Shown here: positions 34,844-47,485 of the stretch, one piece after another
Layout of the letters: every line of letters starts with the position of its first letter
Numbering within the stretch: the stretch's first letter is position 1
Assembly (NCBI GenBank): GCA_019916065.1
Contig: CM034239.1
Coordinates: 44,656,663-44,720,662, forward strand
Source: Vitellaria paradoxa
Lineage: Eukaryota; Streptophyta; Magnoliopsida; Ericales; Sapotaceae
Length of the DNA stretch: 64,000 nucleotides
Direction of reading: 5' to 3'
Translations under genes and position numbers: made by a program
The notes under the pieces: model-generated
Database searches by the model: none
What the model was told of the DNA's origin: nothing
Seen by the model: only the letters and a program-made list of their open reading frames with translations

Positions 34844-36330
34844 CATTTAGAATAACAAAAAATAAGATAAAATGAAATAAAATGAGATGAGTTGTGAGTT
34901 CATAATTTGTATTGTGAAATAAAAGTTAAATAATTTTTAAAATTTTTTTGATAATTTTTATTATTTTTTAAAATTTTTTTATTACTTCAAATGGAAGCAT
35001 AATCGAACTTGTGAGAAAAATGGTGGTTGTAATATTCGGAGACGAAGGTATATACATATGTATTGTGTTTTATTTTTTCAAGGCAAAAAAAGGGAAAAGA
35101 GTGAGGATAGAGGTTCGCCTAGTCAGCCCTTCTTTACCTTTGTTGTAAATCATCGCATCTTCCCAGGCTCAGCTCGAAAAAAAAAAAAAAAAAAAAAGAC
35201 ATATTACCGAGCAATTAAATCACATTCATCGAATATGTATGTCTTATTAATTTATAATTAACACATAAAATTATGATTCATATTTTATATTGTACTTAAT
35301 TTTTATTAGTGAAGTATTCATAATTATATATATTTTAAGAAAAGTTATTTAGGTTATGTTGTTTTATTCTCCTATAGTATAATTTTAGGGTCTGTTTAGT
35401 TGGTTAAAAAGTACAATAAAAAGAGAAAGATGTGATATAAAGGTAATAAGTGTTAAAATTTAATTGGAAGAAAGTATAAAAAGTCATTAGAAATTTATGA
35501 GTTTTGGTAAAGTTTGATAGGCCAAACAGGACCTTAAGCTTTATTGTAAATTTAATTTTTATTTAGCACCGTTTGGACTTTGAAGATATATTTTAGCAAA
35601 AAAATTAACTTTTGTTACTTGAATATTTGTCAAATCATTAACTTTTTTTTTACTTTTTCTGCCTATTAAAGTAATTTTTCAATTCAAAAGTTATCAAAAT
35701 TTATTAAAATTTGCAAAAAATTATTTAAAATTGTCCAAAGTTGTCAAAATTTTTACCAAATATCCAAAAGTTATTAAAAATTATTGATTGCTTTATCAAA
35801 TAGACTTAAAAATTACTGCTAACAATTTTTGACAAAAAAAATTAAAAAATTACTAAAATTTGAATTTTGAAACAGTACCTTAGAAGGTGTCTGGTTTATC
35901 AAACTCCATTAAAAATTATAAAAAATTATTAATTTTATTTTTACATCAATTTTTTATACTTTTTTTATTTTTTTTTACAATCCAAACACCACCTTAGTAA
36001 TAAAATTTCTTACCGTTAAATATATATATATACACACACACATATAGAGTAACGAGTAACCAGGCTGGCAAACACCAATGATGTTTTGGAAATGGGACCA
36101 CTGTGGATACTTTGGCTTTGGATAACTCTCCTTTTTGTTTCTGTAAATTTGTTTATTTATTTATTTATATCTATTCTCTTAATGACTGGAAAAAATCAGT
36201 GTGCAGCTAGCAATTGTCTTTTTAGCTAGAGAATTGATGGTGTGGCCCATGGGCTTTTGTCTCTCCCCCTCTTTTGTTAAATTGTAAAAAATGATTTTTA
36301 GAGGCCGATCACTATTTATATACTTATAAG
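34029..36330. other. AT-rich spacer
   Basis: It holds a (TA)n run at ~34810-34838, a reverse-oriented family 1 MITE-like piece at ~34840-34997, and MITE-like pieces at ~35395-35530 (ttagttggtt ... gccaaacagg) and ~35885-35995. No gene is recognised on either strand. Confidence 0.5.
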
Positions 36331-37615
36331 GATTTAAGTCATACTTAAAAAACTTATTTGTAAATAAGTCACACTTGCAACAAAAAGACAAAAAATGACA
36401 TCACATTTTTTCACCACATTTTAAAACTGTCAGTTTTATCCGAAAATAATGCACACTTCATTTATAACTTCCGTGACTTTCTATCTTCTTTACAAAGCAA
36501 GCAAAATCGATTTTTGGAAACAAAATTAAAACTGTTTGAGAAAAAATCTAATTCTGCGACTTTCCATCTTTTTTACAAAGTAAGCAAAACCGATTTTTGA
36601 AAACAAAATCAAAACTGTTTGGGAAAAACCTAATTCCGCAACTTTCCATTTTCTTTACAAAGCAAACAAAACCAATTTTTGGAAACAAAATCAAAACTGT
36701 TTGGAAAAAACCTAAATTGATCATCATTCCTAAGTATATTTATTTTTTCTGATTTTGAAATAGTATCAGTACTGTTTTGAATATAGCTCAAAATACTAAT
36801 CAACTCAATGAATTTCTCTTGCTCAAAACTTGTCATCTACTTATAATTCATTGTGCTGTTTTGAAAACAGTACCGATAAAACAATACATGTACTATTTTA
36901 GATCGGTACTATTTTCATACTGTCTAAAAAACATCAATCGATACATAACACAAATTAACGATACGAGCCAACATCATCATATTTTTTAAACAGTACCGGT
37001 ACTGTTTTGATGATTGCTCAAAACGCCGATTGGTCCCATGGATTTCTCTTGCCCTTAAAACTCGTCATCTGCTTATAATTCACGGTGCTGTTTTAAAAAC
37101 AGTACCAGTACTGTTTTTAACCGGTATTATTTTCATACTACCTAAAAAACATCAATCGATACATAACACAAATCAACTATACGAGCCAATATCATCATAT
37201 TTTTTGAAACAGTATCGGTACTATTTTGAAGATAGCTCAAAACGCCAATCGGCAAAATCAATCCATGAAGAAGATAGGCCAAATAAGCTTTATCTTCTTC
37301 ATATCTTCACGACTAAAACTGTAAATAATGAAATTGAAAACAAGGAAGGGAAAAAAAAAAAGGAAGAAGCGTGATTCTCGGTAAACCATATCTTCACGTG
37401 ATTCTCGAAAATTCTGGAAATAACTTGTGTAATTTAGTTATAGAAATAAAGGATATTATCGGTATATTAGAAACTGTATTTAAAACAAACTCGTGAAATC
37501 CCACTCAAAAGTGTGGCTTAAACACAAAACTTGCTACATTTATGTGACTTAAAAGCAATACTTTTTTTTTAGTATGACTAATAGCCTTAAAAGATTATAA
37601 AGTATGACTTAAATA
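36330..37615. mobile_element. Element built of two tandem-repeat arrays between inverted ends
   Basis: A ~14-base motif TTTAAGTCATACTT near 36333 recurs inverted near 37600. Between them lie three ~85-base repeats (36470-36715, marked by ttacaaagcaagcaaaa and caaaactgtttg) and two ~240-base repeats (~36766-37010 and ~37010-37255). The larger units contain the palindrome ACAGTACCGGTACTGT. ORFs inside follow the repeats and match nothing known. Target duplication not identified. Confidence 0.5.
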
Positions 37616-38630
37616 TAATTTTTTGTTATAAAAATTACACTTGCAGTTTAATAAATCTTATTTTAATTTTTATAATTTTAATTATGACAATCAAACTCTC
37701 TTAGTTATGGTCAAGTTTTATTTTACTACTTTCATTAAATTTATAAACGAAAAATACTACATAGCGATAATATATAACGGATACGTAGCGTTTTTTGGTT
37801 AAATTTCTTAATAGTTGTTAACAAAAATATTTAAATAAAACTTAATCATAATTATAGAAATTTGATTGTTACAATTAGAACTGTTTTTTTCATGTACCAA
37901 CTTATGACAGTAACATAAAATTGGATTAATTACTTATTAACAGAAAAGAAAAAGAATGAAAGTTTAAAATTATTTATCTTGTTTAGTCAATGATCCAAAA
38001 TATTCAAGTGGATTTAGGGTGTCAAATTTGATAAAAAAATTTTATTTTTTTTAAAATATTCTAACTTTTTATAATTTTATTCATACTAAAAAAAATAAAT
38101 TTTATCAAAATTTTTCTAATTTTTGTAACTTTTACTAATTTTCTTCAACTTTCTTTAATTTTACCAACTTTCTTTAACTTTTATTAAATTTTACTAACTT
38201 TTTTTTTTACAATTTTGAGGAACACGTTAAACACCTAATAATCTAAAATTTTAAATATCTTTTATTTTTTTCAAAATTTGACACTCCAAACAGTCACTCA
38301 ATAATTTTGATTAATGGATTTCATTTTTTTTTAATTTTGCTTAATTTAAAAAATTTTAAAACTAAACCGACCTAAAAATCAAGGTTTATATATATATATA
38401 TATATATATTGAAAGGTATGGATTATATTTTTCTCACATTAATCATATATTATTGTTTGACATATTTTATTTTATATATTTTATACCTCTAAAAAATTTA
38501 AAATATATTTGCAAGGGCGATTCTCTCTCTCTCTCTCTCTCTTTTTTTTTTTTGTAATTAAGGGCAATTCTCTGGCATTATGTGCATCTTAAATCTTAAT
38601 TTAGAAAAATATAATTATGAATTTTCTAAT

Positions 38631-38663
<33 letters not shown>

Positions 38664-40100
38664 GTTATAAAATATTAATTCAAAGCCACGCCGATGGACA
38701 TTGATTAATTATGTGATCCACTAACTATGCTCTTTATTAATTAATTCCTCTCTAGTCGATGTTGTTGCTCATTCTTGTCTTCAGCGAGTTTTGATTGATT
38801 AAAAAATAAAAAAAAGGGGACCAACGTGTCTTGCGCCTTATCTGCGAACCTGTCCCTCAAGACCACACTCGCCAAGCCCCGTGGCGGACAGACCCAAGCG
38901 GGGTCCACTCCGTACACACCGTGCCCGAGGCACTGACGCGAGAGAGAGAAAGAGAGAGAGAGAGTCTCACGAGAGAGAGAAAGAGAGAGAGAGAGAGTCT
39001 CACGCCAACCGATGCACGCGTTTGAAATTCCTACTGCAACGTGGCTCGCACGTGGTTGCTCGCCGCGTGAAGCCAGCTGGAAGCCACCCTATAATTCGCT
39101 GGCCAAAAAAAAAAAAAAAAAACAAAGGGAAAAGAAAGAAAAACCTTATCCTCTTTCTTGTTAGAGCAACAGTAACCCCCACCTAACCCCCCTCGGACCC
39201 TCCCACCCATAGGCCACGTTTGCTAAATTTATAATTTTTGTCAAAGTTTTCTAATTTTTTTTCACTAACATTTATTAAACGCGTAAAAAAATTTATTGCA
39301 TACAAAATTATCAATTTCCTCTGAGTTTTTTTTTTCCTTTTTAAATTTATCAACTTTAAAAAAAATCTTTAAATTTATCAAAGACGAAATTTTTATTAAA
39401 AAGTTACACCCAACAATATTAAGACTCCGTTTGGAGTAATAAAAAATTCTAAAAAACGGTAAAAATATAAAAAAAATTATAAAAATTATTTATTTTTTAT
39501 TTTATTGCACAAATTACGAGTTTATAACTTATTTTATTTTATTTTTTATCACTCCAAACGCATCCTAAAATAAAAGTAAAAAAAAAAAAGGTCGGAGGTC
39601 TTTGGTTTAAGAAATGCACCGACGGTTCGGTTTGGTGGTCACCGCGGTTTTATGCTTTTTTTTTAATTAAAATTTATTTTTTGTTTAAAATTTTAAAACT
39701 ATTATTTAGGCCGTTCGGGTACCAAAATTTATCAATTTTAACTAATTTTTTATACATTTTTTTAGTCAAATTTTTTTACGTATTACCTTTATGTCACATT
39801 TTTTTAATTTTATTACATTTTTTAACTCACTTTTTATCAATCAAACACACATTATATGTTTAAATAAATCCACGACAAAAATGATGGTTTAATACATCGA
39901 GCTACCCTAGTTTGCCATTCGGCTGTGAGATAAGAAGATGAACTGCAGGTGATCGACAACTTCTCTGTATTTGCATCCACGTTCACTTTTGGGAATAAAA
40001 AAATTATTTAATTGAATTTACCCAATTAATATGGGTAATATTATTCCCTGGATATTCATTTGTGTAACTTTCTTTGAAGATATAACAGATCATTGTGTAC
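37616..40100. other. Spacer upstream of the TPS gene
   Basis: Mostly AT-rich with (TA)n and (CT)n runs near 38385 and 38522. A GC-rich patch at ~38815-39090 contains a ~32-base GA-rich tandem repeat (38938-39003) and two ACGTG boxes but no recognisable gene. A family 1 MITE lies at 39423-39565. The right end is the presumed TPS promoter. Confidence 0.5.
39423..39565. mobile_element. Tourist-like MITE, family 1, with TAA target duplication
   Basis: 143 bases, starting gactccgtttggagtaat and ending atcactccaaacgcatcc, flanked by TAA (39420-39422 and 39566-39568). Body phrase tgcacaaattacgag as in the copy at 42898. Confidence 0.75.
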
Positions 40101-40125
40101 ATGTAGGAATAGAGAGGGACAGGGG

Positions 40126-40715
40126 GAGGGAGAGAGAGAGAGAGAGAGCAAACCCTAGATTTTTGTTGTACATCGACCTCATACGAACGGTGTAACTCTT
40201 TGTCAATTAGAGTCTGAAGGTCGGGATTTGCAAAGCAGAAGGTGCAATTATTTCTTTGATCGAAGCAGAGGGGTCAGTAACTTCCGTTTTCTTTGTATTT
40301 TTGTGTATCTAAAGAATTCAATTGATTGATTGAATTAGGGATTAATAGAATTGATTCTGACGATGTTTGAGCTCTCTATGATCTGGGTATTGGTTAGCTG
40401 GGTTTGGGTGCTTTTGTGTTATCTCTGTAATTTGATGATCTTTTTGATTGATTTTATTCCACGATTTCCTTAATTTTCACTGCATTGTATGATCCTCGAC
40501 TCTGGCGGGGTTCATGGATTTTAGTTTTGCTATCTTGGGTTAAGATTCTTGGTTGTTTTGTTATTCTTACTGTGAAAATGGTGGTTTACTTTTTACGCAG
40601 ATAGTTGGAAATTAGCCGTTTGAAGAGAAAGAAGATCACTCAGGCTTCTGGGTTTTGGTCTTCAAGATCTTGAGGTATTATTTTTGCTGAGAGATAAGAA
40701 GGCAGCGGGGTAAAA
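40126..40715 (+). promoter_or_regulatory. TPS 5' leader with probable intron
   Basis: A purine-rich (AG)n leader at ~40126-40150 is followed by sequence without ATG, a likely donor around 40272 (GTCAGT/GTAACT) and a likely acceptor at tttacgcag ending near 40600. The second leader part (~40601-40715) also lacks ATG. The intron is inferred from splice-site motifs only. Confidence 0.45.
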
Positions 40716-43430
40716 ATGATGTCCAAATCATATACCAATCTATTAGATTTGGCGTCGGGAAATTTCCCTGTAATGGGTAGGGAGAGGGATCGGGATCGCC
40801 GGCGACTTCCTAGGGTAATGACTGTCCCAGGAAGTATTGCTGAGCTTGATGATGATCAGGCTCATAGTGTGTCGTCTGATAACCCTTCTTCACTTGCTTC
40901 GGATAGAATGATTATTGTGGCAAATCAGTTACCTTTGAAAGCAAAGCGAAGACAGGATAATAAAGGATGGAATTTTAATTGGGATGAGGACTCTTTGCTT
41001 TTGCAACTTAAGGATGGCTTGCCAGAAGATATGGAGGTCTTTTATGTTGGGTCACTGAGAGTTGATGTTGATCCAATTGAACAGGATGATGTTAGCCAAC
41101 TTCTGTTGGACAAATTTAAATGTGTCCCTACATTTTTACCGCCTAATATTCTGGAGAAATTTTATGATGGTTTCTGCAAGAAGCAGTTATGGCCTCTTTT
41201 TCACTACATGTTGCCATATTCGGCCGACCATGGACGCCGGTTTGACCGTTCTTTGTGGGAAGCCTATGTGTCAGCAAATAAGTTGTTTTCACAAAAGGTG
41301 ACTGAGGTTCTAAATCCAGAAGATGATTTTGTTTGGATTCATGATTATCATTTGATGGTGTTACCTACCTTCTTGAGGAGACGCTTCATCCGTTTGAGGA
41401 TGGGTTTTTTTCTTCACAGCCCATGGCCTTCGTCTGAGATTTACAGGACACTTCCTGTTAGAGAAGAGATTATGAAGGCTTTGCTCAATTCTGACCTCAT
41501 TGGTTTCCATACCTTTGATTACGCTAGGCATTTTCTTTCTTGTTGCAGTCGAATGTTAGGCTTGGAATATCAATCAAAAAGGGGCTATATAGGGTTGGAA
41601 TATAATGGAAGGACTGTTGGGATAAAGATTATGCCAGTTGGGATTCAATTGGGTCAGATTGAGTCTGGGATTAAACGTGCTGCTAAGGAGAAGAAGATTG
41701 AGGAGCTCAAGCAGAAATTTGAAGGAAGAACAGTCTTTCTTGGAGTTGATGATATGGACATTTTTAAGGGTATCAATTTAAAACTTCTAGCAATGGAACA
41801 GATGCTCAAGCAACACAAAAAATGGCAGGAAAGGGCTGTGCTAGTCCAGATTGTGAATCCTGCAAGAGGTAGAGGGATAGGATTGGAGGAAATAAAGGCT
41901 GAGATACGGGAAAGCTGCAGGAGGATCAATGAAGAATTTGGGAAGCCTGGTTATGAACCTATAGTTTTTATTAATGGGCCGGTTTCAGTCAGTGAAAAGA
42001 TTGCCTATTACAGCATTGCAGAGTGCGTTGTTGTCACAGCTGTGAGGGATGGAATGAACTTGATTCCATATGAGTATATCATTGGCAGACAGGGGATATC
42101 TGATACTGAATCAGGTACAGACTTGAGTGGGCCTAAGAAGAGCATGTTGGTTGTTTCAGAATTTATTGGGTGTTCTCCTTCATTGAGTGGCGCAATCCGA
42201 GTCAACCCGTGGAATGTTGAAGCCACTGCTGAGGCAATGAATGAGGCCATATCAATGGAAGAAGCAGAGAAGCACATGAGGCATGAGAAGCATTATCGTT
42301 ATGTTAGTACCCATGATGTGGCTTATTGGTCTCGGAGCTTTTTGCAAGATATGGAGAGAACTTGTGCAGACCATTTTAGGCGAATATGCTGGGGAACTGG
42401 TGTGGGCTTTGGGTTTAGAGTTGTGGCTCTTGATCCTAATTTTAGAAAGCTTTCTATAGATGCTATTGTGTCAGATTACAATAGGGCAGAGAATAGAGCC
42501 ATACTGTTGGACTATGATGGCACTATGATGCCTCAAAACTCCATCAACAAAACTCCAAGTCCAGAGGTAATCTCAATCTTGAACAGACTATGTGGAGACC
42601 CCAAAAATATGGTCTTCATTGTCAGTGGAAGAGGAAGGGATAGCTTGAGCAAGTGGTTTTCTCCTTGTGAGAAGCTTGGCATTGCAGCTGAACATGGTTA
42701 CTTCTTGAGGTTTGCTTTTTTCTTCTCTGTCTGCAAGTTTTGAAAAAGTTTCTGATGATTAAATGTACTTGATATTATACATAATGCTTTTAGGATACAA
42801 ATCCAATTAATTGTGGTGCTGAAATAGTTGATACGACATTTACAAGCAAATTGTGGTTAAGTTTTGGTCCTGTTGATGTCAAGGTAAAGCAAATATAGGC
42901 TTCGTTTGGAGTGACAAAAAACTCTGAAAAACAGTGAAAAATACTGAAAAAGTCTAAAAGTTATTTACCTTTTATTTCACTGCACAAATTATGAACTCAC
43001 AACTTATCTCACTTTTATCTCATTTTGTCTCACTTTTTGTCACTCGAAACACATCCATAATAGAGTAGCTTCTTTGAGTATGTGATGCTGTAACAGAATG
43101 AGGAGGATCATGATATCAAAGAAGCTTAGTCTGTCAATGTAATATAAAGAATAACCACCTCGTTTGTCACTGTATCACTTATAAACTATTACAGTTTTGT
43201 TCTGATAATAGATTTGGATGGGATGGGGCAAGGTTGTAATTTTTCAACTCTCTTTTAACAGGTTGTGTATACAGTACGATCAAAAGTGTCTTTCTTACCT
43301 AAAAGAAGTAAATTGTCTTTCCATCCTACTTATAGTAAGGAAAAATGTTGAAACCAAAGAGGAACTGATCTTCTTGGAAGGCTGGAATTCTATTAGTCAA
43401 TGCCTACCTTTGAAGTTATTAGGAATTGTC

Positions 43431-43461
<31 letters not shown>

Positions 43462-45200
43462 TTCCGGAAGAAATTGGGTGGAGGGGGATTGTAAAAAGTT
43501 GTCTGTGAATGGCTTAACAACAGTTGACATTTTGCCAGTTGATAGAGAAGGACTAGCTCAATTTAAAAAGGCACACTCACGCAGATGAAAAATGTCTTGG
43601 GTTTGAGTCATCCCAACCCATTGCCCTAATAACCTTAAGGGTAATTCAAGTAGTCAGTAAGCCGAGGTTAAGTATCAAGGCATGATGTCTCATGTTCAAT
43701 TCCCATTAGGTGCTATCAAAGAAATTAAAAAAAAAAAATTATTTTGCCTATTTCTGATCTACAATCTACATTATGAACTTTTGTTTTTGTCACATCTAAT
43801 CTGTGCAAGTCGCGTCAATTTTGCAAAGGGGAGAAGTCTGAGCCCTTTTTTTCATTAATTAGAGTTGGATGTCACTCCCCTTTTTTTTAATAAATACATG
43901 CACTGCCCAAGTTTGTTATGGATGCTTGCTAAGAATTATGGACTCTTCTAGGAATGTTCTGGACCCGTGTCGTGTATATATTAATGATGCCTTTGTGTCA
44001 TAATAGCTAATTACAATTGCCATCCGACTTTGTTGTGTATAAACACATTGATGAGTAGTCATCCATATGGGGCTGTTTTCCTGTATGTGTGGCACAAACC
44101 AAAAAAAAAATGGGGCTGTTTTCCCTTTTTTTTTTTTTTTTTGGGGGGGGGAGGAGGTAATGCATTGACTCTTCAGTTGGATTTAAAGATTGCTGAACCT
44201 AAGCCTACTATATCTTTTGCATACTGATTACTATAACCATGGTTGGCAAAATTATGGGCTGCGCACATTCTGCGGTCTTTAATAATTTGTTTACTTTATT
44301 CTCTCCTTTCCCTTCAGTTTATGTGATAGTTTTTCCAATATTTCTAGAAATTAAAATTGTGCAATATTTCAGGCGGCCACAGAATAAAGAATGGGAAATC
44401 CTGGGTCCGAGTTCTCAATTTGGATGGATGCAAATAGCTGAGCCTGTAATGAAGTTGTATACTGAGGCGACGGATGGTTCGTCAATTGAAACCAAGGAAA
44501 GTGCTTTAGTCTGGCAATACCGGGACGCTGATCCAGGATTTGGGTTCTCTCAGGCAAAGGAGATGTTAGATCATCTAGAGAGTGTTCTGGCAAATGAACC
44601 TGTTGATGTGAAGAGCGGTCAGTTCATTGTGGAAGTCAAGCCCCAGGTATGTAATTATAATATTTCAATTTAAAACATCTAGTTTACTGTATTTTATTGT
44701 TTCTGTTTATATATTAGTGCTATGATTTTGGTTTATGGCTGTATGTCAATTAGTTCTCTCTTTTCTTATGCTTTGTATATCATTATATTTCTTACTAAAT
44801 ACATGGTGCTACCAAATTTTCTTGCCATTGAATGTCCAACTTTTCTCTGGCAGAAGTGGGAGCTCTAAAATGCTTGCTTTTGTTTCTCCAGGGAGTTAGC
44901 AAAGGTCTGGTTGCAGAAAAAGTTTTCACATCAATGGCTGAGAATGGGAAACACGCAGATTTTATGCTTTGCATTGGTGATGACAGATCTGATGAGGACA
45001 TGTTTGAAATAATTGGTAATGCAGCGTCACGCAATGTCCTTTCTAGCTACACTTCTGTATTTGCATGCACAGTTGGACAGAAGCCGAGCAAAGCAAAATA
45101 TTATTTGGATGATACAACTGAAGTGATGACCATGCTTGAATCTCTTGCTGATGCGACTGATTCTCCAGCCTCCTCTGAAGATGAGAACGACCATGATTGA
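40716..45200 (+). CDS. TPS7: Class II trehalose-6-phosphate synthase/phosphatase-like protein (TPS7-like), 3 exons, 858 aa
   Basis: Exons 40716-42709, 44373-44646 and 44892-45200 join in phase (2577 bases). The N-terminus MMSKSYTNLLDLASGNFPVM is typical of class II TPS. The glycosyltransferase-20 domain spans ~62-545 and the phosphatase (HAD) domain follows, with DYDGT at 599-603, SGRGRD and GDDRSDEDMFE. Class II proteins generally lack synthase activity and are thought to be regulatory, linked to SnRK1 and trehalose-6-phosphate signalling. Here the synthase site is altered as in TPS7 (GVDDMD in place of the class I GVDRLD), and additionally the NRLP arginine is Gln (VANQLPL, Q71). HAD motifs look intact. 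The exon pattern matches plant class II genes; Arabidopsis TPS7 is 851 aa. Intron 1 (1.66 kb) holds a MITE and a SINE. Between ATGs at 40716 and 40719 the first is taken. Confidence 0.93.
42898..43056. mobile_element. Tourist-like MITE, family 1, in TPS intron 1
   Basis: 159 bases with 23-base inverted ends (left ggcttcgtttggagtgac..., right ...gtcactcgaaacacatcc) and a 3-base ATA duplication (42895-42897 and 43057-43059). It is the cleanest copy of the family in the window. Confidence 0.8.
43537..43740 (+). mobile_element. tRNA-derived SINE in TPS intron 1
   Basis: A box A-like gtaattcaagtagtcagt and a box B-like atgttcaattccc lie in its 3' half, with a second box pair (tagctcaatt, gggtttgagtc) in the 5' half; it ends in an A-tail. 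Flanked by ATTTTGCC (43529-43536 and 43741-43748). It seems a dimer of two tRNA-like heads. Confidence 0.6.
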
Positions 45201-47068
45201 TCATCAACGAGGTTTTCATCTCTTGATTGACTTTGGTTCCCATTTCCGGTGGAATGTACATTCCGAGTTGGCCGTTGGTCTTATGGGTGTTAGGTTTAGG
45301 CTTGAGTCAATGGAATGATAGCTTTCTTTTCTTTCTTTGTTTCTTCCCCCCCCCCCCCTCCACCTTCATTACTGTCTTGGTCGTACTTTGGTCCGTTTTT
45401 CTTGTTAAACTTGGTTCTTAGTTAGGAAAAAAGGAGCAAAAATCTTAGTCATGATCCCTTTGAACAATTCTAGAAGAGGAGAGTAGAAGAACAGAAGGGG
45501 AGAGAATCTTGTTCTGCTTACATTTTAAATGCCATTGTGGAAGGGACTTCAAAGCCGTCATGGAAGCCTCATAGTAAGATTTGGTTGCCTGGGCAATCAG
45601 TGAGAATGAGAGAGGAAGTTCTCTTGAGCTTTGAATCTTGGTTTTTGACTCTAATACCTGTCAAGGTCAAAATCAAGGGAGATTTCAAACTTTTGAAAGT
45701 TTTTGAACATTTCAGTGAACTTTGATGTAAATGTTACAGAAAAATGTTGAATTTGGTTGACATCTCCAATAGTCTGAAAGCGAAACCTGCAAGTGGAAGG
45801 TCCCTTTTTTTTTTTTTTTTTTTTTTTAAATGGGTAGAAAAATACAGGATTTAGTCATGCAGGTTTCTTTGGAGAAGACCAAAGGTTTTTGCCATGTTTT
45901 CGACAAGGGACTATTGGGGAGGAACTGGAAATCGAAAGAATTGGCTTTTTTCTACCTGCAGCAGATGAAGAAGCCTCCCTCAGTCTGTTGAGTAAGGCAG
46001 TTTCAGTAATACCCATGACATTTTTGCAATCAACAAGAGAAGATGAAATGGGTTGTGAAGAAGCTGGTCCAAGCTTTCTTTTCTATTCCTTCTGAAAACA
46101 ACGTAGGCATGAGAAGGTGTGGAAACTGGTCTTTTGGTCAATTAATGTCTGCTGGAACATGGCTATTGATGTTAAGGTTGCTATTCCCTCTCTCTCTCCC
46201 TTTTTTTTTTTTGTTTTTGTTTTGTGAATAGCTGTGGTTGTGTTTGATCGGTAGAACATGTATATTTCTGTAAATATTTGGCAATCATCAGTTTCTTTTA
46301 TCTGCGTTTCAGTTCAAAACTTTAATGAACGATTGCTTGGGTTTTTCTTTTTCTTGTTTCTTATTAGGCAAAATATGAAAATTCTGTTGTTCACTTGAGT
46401 AAATAACTTTGTTTTTTCAGGGTACCAATTTTGTGGAGATATCTTAGCTGGCACCTTGCATTTGCTTTTGGTGAAACTGATCAAAACTAGAAGCACATTT
46501 TGAACTTTTGAGGCCTGGTTTAGTTTATTTTTTTATTTTCCATTGTCAGTTAGGATATGACACATTTTGAGTTTGGGGTGTTTATATTTTTTCCTCCTCC
46601 TCCTCTTCCTCCCCCCTTGCTTCTGTCTTTCAAACGCTGCTATTGATGTTTCTCACACATCCCATGTTAGGCAGATCTTTGAATGAATGTGAAGTTATGC
46701 AGCCTGAAACATGGTCTTGTTATTGATGTGCAGGTCCAAACACTTTGGTTAGGAAAGGTTTGGAGTTCCAATGAAGTCTCTAGGTCTGTTTTGTAACACC
46801 GTATAAAATAGTGTTTCTAGTCCCTATTTGTGCCAAGGGCGCACTTGAAATTTGATGGCAATAGCAATTCCTCTTCAGTGCCATGCCTTTAATCTCTCAA
46901 ACAAACACTGCCTTAGTCCCTCGTGCTGAAAAGAGTAAGGGCGAGTATTGGTCGGTTTTGGTTTGAAAATTATGAATTTTGTAATCAAACTGAATAATTT
47001 TAAAAATGCGAAATGATAACTAAATTGATCAAGGAATATGCATTGGCTGATTACTGATCGAACCGAAT
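45201..47068. other. TPS 3' region and spacer
   Basis: The first part is the presumed TPS 3' UTR, with a C-run near 45347 and a T-run near 45810. The remainder has scattered short frames (for example near 45889) without recognisable domains. No gene is supported. Confidence 0.5.
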
Positions 47069-47069
47069 T

Positions 47070-47485
47070 ATTATTGTTTTTTTTTTGGTAAGTAACCGAA
47101 TTATCAATGTAGTAAAGGCTTTGGCTTTGATCTGTGTCTTAAAGAGCTTGGATATCCCGGAATCAACCACTTTGGCATTGAAGTTCTCGTCCAGGAGAAT
47201 GTTCTTTGGTTTTATATAGACACGAACTATTCTCTGCCTGCATTCTTCAGGCAGATATGCCAATCCTTTGACCACATCAGGTATAATCTTCTCTTGGGCT
47301 TGTCGACCAAGGCATGGTTTCTGGCCTACGTGGTATATCCACTTATCCAAAGATCCGTTGCTGATATATAATAGGCTTTTTGTGAACAAAATCCGATCAA
47401 CCTCACCAGATTAAAACGTTGTATCTTTCCATCTGATCCAACTTCTGCAACGAAAATCCTTCATCCCTGCCAGGTATCCACAATC
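47070..47485 (-). pseudogene. Receptor-like kinase domain fragment
   Basis: On the minus strand, ~47470-47385 reads like VAEVGSDGKIQRFNLVRLIG. After a frame change the frame from 47389 reads SNGSLDKWIYH, KGLAYLPEECRQRIV and KPKNILLDENFNAKV. These are the middle blocks of a plant receptor kinase of the S-domain/lectin type. The catalytic loop and the DFG motif are altered (VYIKPKN; DSG instead of DFG), and nothing N- or C-terminal remains. A dead fragment, probably from duplication or retro-insertion. Confidence 0.75.

Noticed and set aside
37030..37374. Plus-strand open frame of 114 codons
   Set aside because: It follows the ~240-base tandem repeat units and matches no family.
38831..39186. 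Open frames on both strands in the GC-rich patch
   Set aside because: Composed of Arg/Glu runs from GA repeats; no domain and no splice partner seen.
45889..46231. Short open frames after TPS
   Set aside because: No homology recognised; likely 3' UTR or spacer.
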